Program-made: the position numbers and the translations under genes
Shown: positions 61,961-64,000 of the stretch, piece after piece
How the letters are laid out: each line of letters begins with the position of its first letter
How positions within the stretch are numbered: position 1 is the first letter of the stretch
Notes under the pieces: generated by a model
Databases searched by the model: none
The model's input: only the letters and a program-made list of their open reading frames with translations
What the model was told of the DNA's origin: nothing
NCBI GenBank assembly: GCA_021232515.1
Contig: JAJPOQ010000058.1
Location: 1-64,000, forward strand
DNA from: Lentisphaeraceae bacterium
GTDB taxonomy: Bacteria > Verrucomicrobiota > Lentisphaeria > Lentisphaerales > Lentisphaeraceae
DNA length: 64,000 nt
Direction of reading: 5' to 3'

Positions 61961-63771
61961 GAAGAAACTTTTTATATAAAACGGGTGCTCTCATCCTTAT
62001 GCTTCTTTTACTCGTGAGTTCTTCATTTCAGCAATTGAAGCTGGACTCTATGAGAAATGAGATGGGCATTAATGATTCAAATGACATCGGTGATAAGTCA
62101 CCAGCAGTTGTTTTTACGACTATCGCTCTAGGTAGTTTTCGTGGTTTTATCGCAAACTTACTCTTTCTTCGTAGTAATAGAATGCAGGAAGAACGTCGCT
62201 ACTATGAGCTGCATCAATTAGCGAAGTGGATTCGAAACCTACAACCTCGTTATACCAAAGCTATTGCTTTTATGGCGTGGAACATGTCCTACAATATTTC
62301 AGTGACTTTTGATACACCTCAAGAACGTTGGGTATGGGTGCGCAAAGGAATCGACCTTTATCTCGATGCTATAAAGAACCACTCAGGTGATCCAGATTTA
62401 TATTGGGAATTCGGTTGGATCTTTCAGCATAAAATGGGGATGAACCTGGATGACGCCAACCGTTATTATAAGCAGCAGTGGGCTTTGATGATGGTAAAGC
62501 TTTTAAAAGAGAATCCAGATATGGACTTACTTGCGAATGGACCAAGGAATCCAGGAATTCTTCATTCGAAATTGGATCGTTTAGGATTCAAAGAGTTTAC
62601 TGAATTATTAGATGCTTACAAGATGCCTTACTCTGAGCTTTCCAGTGCAGTACTCGCGAGTAAAGACTTTGAGCTCCCTGCTAAAATTACCAAATATATT
62701 AAAGATGAAAAACAACAGGCTGAAATAGTTGAGTTTATCAAGAGAACTGAGTTAAAGCGCCATGAACCGGAAACTATATTCTACTTGCTAGATGGAATCG
62801 TTGATTTTGAGAAGGTCTTGGCAGAGACTTCAGAAAAGTGGGATTTTGAAAATTTCGAAAAAAGGTTCCGTGAATTGGGACGCCTTCCACAAGATGTAAG
62901 TGATGGAATAGTTTTAGCACCAAAAGCTAAGAAAGAAATAGTTGATTTGATTGATTCATTTATGAGAGATAAATGGGCTTGGGATGAGTATCGTTTAGAT
63001 GTTCGCAGAATGAGTCAAATAAATGATGAATACGGAGCTCTCGATTGGCGAGTAGCGGAAACTCACGCGATTTACTGGGCAAAAGTAGGCTTAGATAAAA
63101 ATCCTGATCACATTCAGTGTACCCGCATGGTTTCTCAAGCCTTGAAAGATGTTGTTGATCGTGGCCGTTTGCTATACTTTACAAGTGAAACTCACCAGTC
63201 TATCGATTGGACTTACAATGTAGATATAGTTGATACAGTTAGTGAACTACTTGAAGAGAACATCGAAAACCTACCAGAAGATAAACGTAGTACTTTTGAA
63301 ACAGGCTATAGAAACTTTTTGATTGACGCTGTTGTTGCGATGTATACATATAATAAAAAGAAGCGCGCTAAGTTTTACTACGATAAACTTAAAAAACGTG
63401 ATCCGGGTAATCCAAACTATAAAAAGCCACTTAATCAGTTTGTGACTCCAGAAGTTGGTGAAGACCTTGGTAGTATGAATGAAGACCAAGCACGACTTGT
63501 TTTAGAAGGTTTCTTGATCCGTTCTTTCCAACAAGTTCTTTACGGTGAGGATCAAGCAGTCTTTTGGTTTACTCGTGCGGCAAATGTTTATCAGATGTTT
63601 AAGAAGAAAACAGCTAACCGTAAAGGTCGCCAAGGTTGGACAAGTAGTTTTTCTGATATGGCCATTCGAGCTAAAGACTATGTTATCAAGCAAGTGCCTG
63701 AAAGAGCTCTGGATATAAATAACTTCTATGATTCTCTTATTAAAAGTCAGTCTTCTGACGAGAAGAAATAG
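61957..63771 (+). CDS. Large exported or anchored protein, unrecognised
   Basis: This is a 604-residue protein. One N-terminal membrane segment (YKTGALILMLLLLVSSSFQQ) is followed by a long mostly helical part. It has a conserved-looking core (YELHQLAKWIRNLQPRYTKA, WNMSYNISVTFDTPQERWVW, DLYWEFGWIFQHKMGM) that may be TPR-like. No enzyme motif is visible. It is coupled to the ABC-2-like permease gene, so it is probably a partner in the same transport or assembly process. I know of no name for it. Confidence 0.6.
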   Translation: MRRNFLYKTGALILMLLLLVSSSFQQLKLDSMRNEMGINDSNDIGDKSPAVVFTTIALGSFRGFIANLLFLRSNRMQEERRYYELHQLAKWIRNLQPRYTKAIAFMAWNMSYNISVTFDTPQERWVWVRKGIDLYLDAIKNHSGDPDLYWEFGWIFQHKMGMNLDDANRYYKQQWALMMVKLLKENPDMDLLANGPRNPGILHSKLDRLGFKEFTELLDAYKMPYSELSSAVLASKDFELPAKITKYIKDEKQQAEIVEFIKRTELKRHEPETIFYLLDGIVDFEKVLAETSEKWDFENFEKRFRELGRLPQDVSDGIVLAPKAKKEIVDLIDSFMRDKWAWDEYRLDVRRMSQINDEYGALDWRVAETHAIYWAKVGLDKNPDHIQCTRMVSQALKDVVDRGRLLYFTSETHQSIDWTYNVDIVDTVSELLEENIENLPEDKRSTFETGYRNFLIDAVVAMYTYNKKKRAKFYYDKLKKRDPGNPNYKKPLNQFVTPEVGEDLGSMNEDQARLVLEGFLIRSFQQVLYGEDQAVFWFTRAANVYQMFKKKTANRKGRQGWTSSFSDMAIRAKDYVIKQVPERALDINNFYDSLIKSQSSDEKK

Positions 63772-63862
63772 CCTAGTTTCCCAATAATTTCATCTTCAAA
63801 CTTTGAACTTTCCTTATTTGTCTTATCTTAGGGCAATTTTAATTATGGATTGATTTCATTAG

Positions 63863-64000
63863 ATGAACTCTGAAAAATTTGATTTTCTCGTAATCGGAAG
63901 TGGCATAGCAGGCTTGTTTTCCGCCATCAAAGCCTCTGAAAAAGGTACTGTCGCTCTCGTCACTAAGCGTGAGCTTTTCGAGTGTAACTCAGTATATGCC
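63863..64000 (+). CDS. nadB: L-aspartate oxidase, N-terminal part (continues past the window)
   Basis: The 46 codons visible begin MNSEKFDFLVIGSGIAGLFS, an FAD-binding GxGxxG loop. TVALVTKRELFECNSVYA follows, which matches NadB where the NS and YA residues start the substrate loop. NadB makes iminoaspartate for NAD synthesis. Succinate dehydrogenase subunits share the fold but differ in this stretch. Confidence 0.8.
   Translation, partial: MNSEKFDFLVIGSGIAGLFSAIKASEKGTVALVTKRELFECNSVYA

Noticed and set aside
1-64000. CRISPR arrays, tRNA, rRNA, prophage or toxin-antitoxin loci
   Set aside because: I looked through the intergenic stretches and saw no spaced direct repeats, cloverleaf-like sequence or phage genes.

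Overview
The window looks like chromosome of an AT-rich, Gram-negative bacterium of the Planctomycetes-Verrucomicrobia-Lentisphaerae group. A Lentisphaera-like member is my best guess (inference). The pointers are a four-gene DUF1501 / PPC / DUF1549-DUF1553 / cytochrome-WD40 operon, a DUF1080 lipoprotein, a PQQ-type propeller protein, SUMF1-like and DUF58/MoxR genes, and a flagellar operon with both P-ring and L-ring genes, so there is an outer membrane. I saw no rRNA, tRNA, CRISPR array, prophage or large integrative element. The only mobile DNA is a decayed IS3-family copy at the left edge.

Layout. 1-729: wrecked IS3-type transposase genes whose terminal repeat abuts the pmbA stop codon. 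730-7379 (minus): six tightly packed genes, in transcription order a small DMT-type transporter, a PaaK-like adenylating enzyme, a TraB-like lipoprotein, an SBF-like (YfeH-type) transporter, tldD and pmbA. 7556-11707 (plus): MoxR ATPase, DUF58 protein and TgpA-like transglutaminase. 11980-12837: a primary-type sigma factor, followed by a strong bidirectional terminator. 12897-15406 (minus): a small protein, an HDOD protein and a histidine kinase. 15572-18934 (minus): an RND/MMPL exporter and a DegP-like protease. 19009-22785 (minus): a DUF1737-like protein, a SUMF1-like protein with inserted calcium-loop-like repeats, an LptF/G permease and a GYF-RDD protein. 22917-24297 (plus): a membrane protein and pyrF. 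24302-29130 (minus): a biotin carboxylase-like protein, a Ser/Thr kinase and a large membrane protein with a low-complexity region.

29406-30122: a VOC protein and a tiny cysteine-rich lipoprotein. 30165-38401 (minus): the DUF1501 operon, whose products all appear exported and two of which carry heme c motifs. 38605-40374 (minus): HDOD and metallo-beta-lactamase-fold proteins. 40526-41954 (plus): NUDIX and patatin. 42013-45258: DUF1080 lipoprotein, a small unknown protein, a PQQ-like propeller, a small membrane protein and a GGQ-only release-factor-like protein.

45636-54329 (plus): flagellar rod, ring and hook-junction operon flgF-flgG-flgA-flgH-flgI-flgJ(N)-flgN-flgK, a 50-residue ORF, a CBS-nucleotidyltransferase and flgL. 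The sugar nucleotidyltransferase between the two hook-filament junction genes suggests flagellar glycosylation. 54331-57579 (minus): carB. 57851-60208: thioesterase, lipoprotein and a two-domain Kdo-kinase-like protein. 60308-63771 (plus): an ABC-2-like permease with a large unknown partner. 63863-64000: the start of nadB.

The best candidates for undescribed biology are the exported cytochrome/DUF1501 operon, the nucleotidyltransferase and micro-ORF inside the flagellar operon, the SUMF1-like protein with an inserted repeat domain, and the tandem-kinase protein. None is proven novel from sequence alone.
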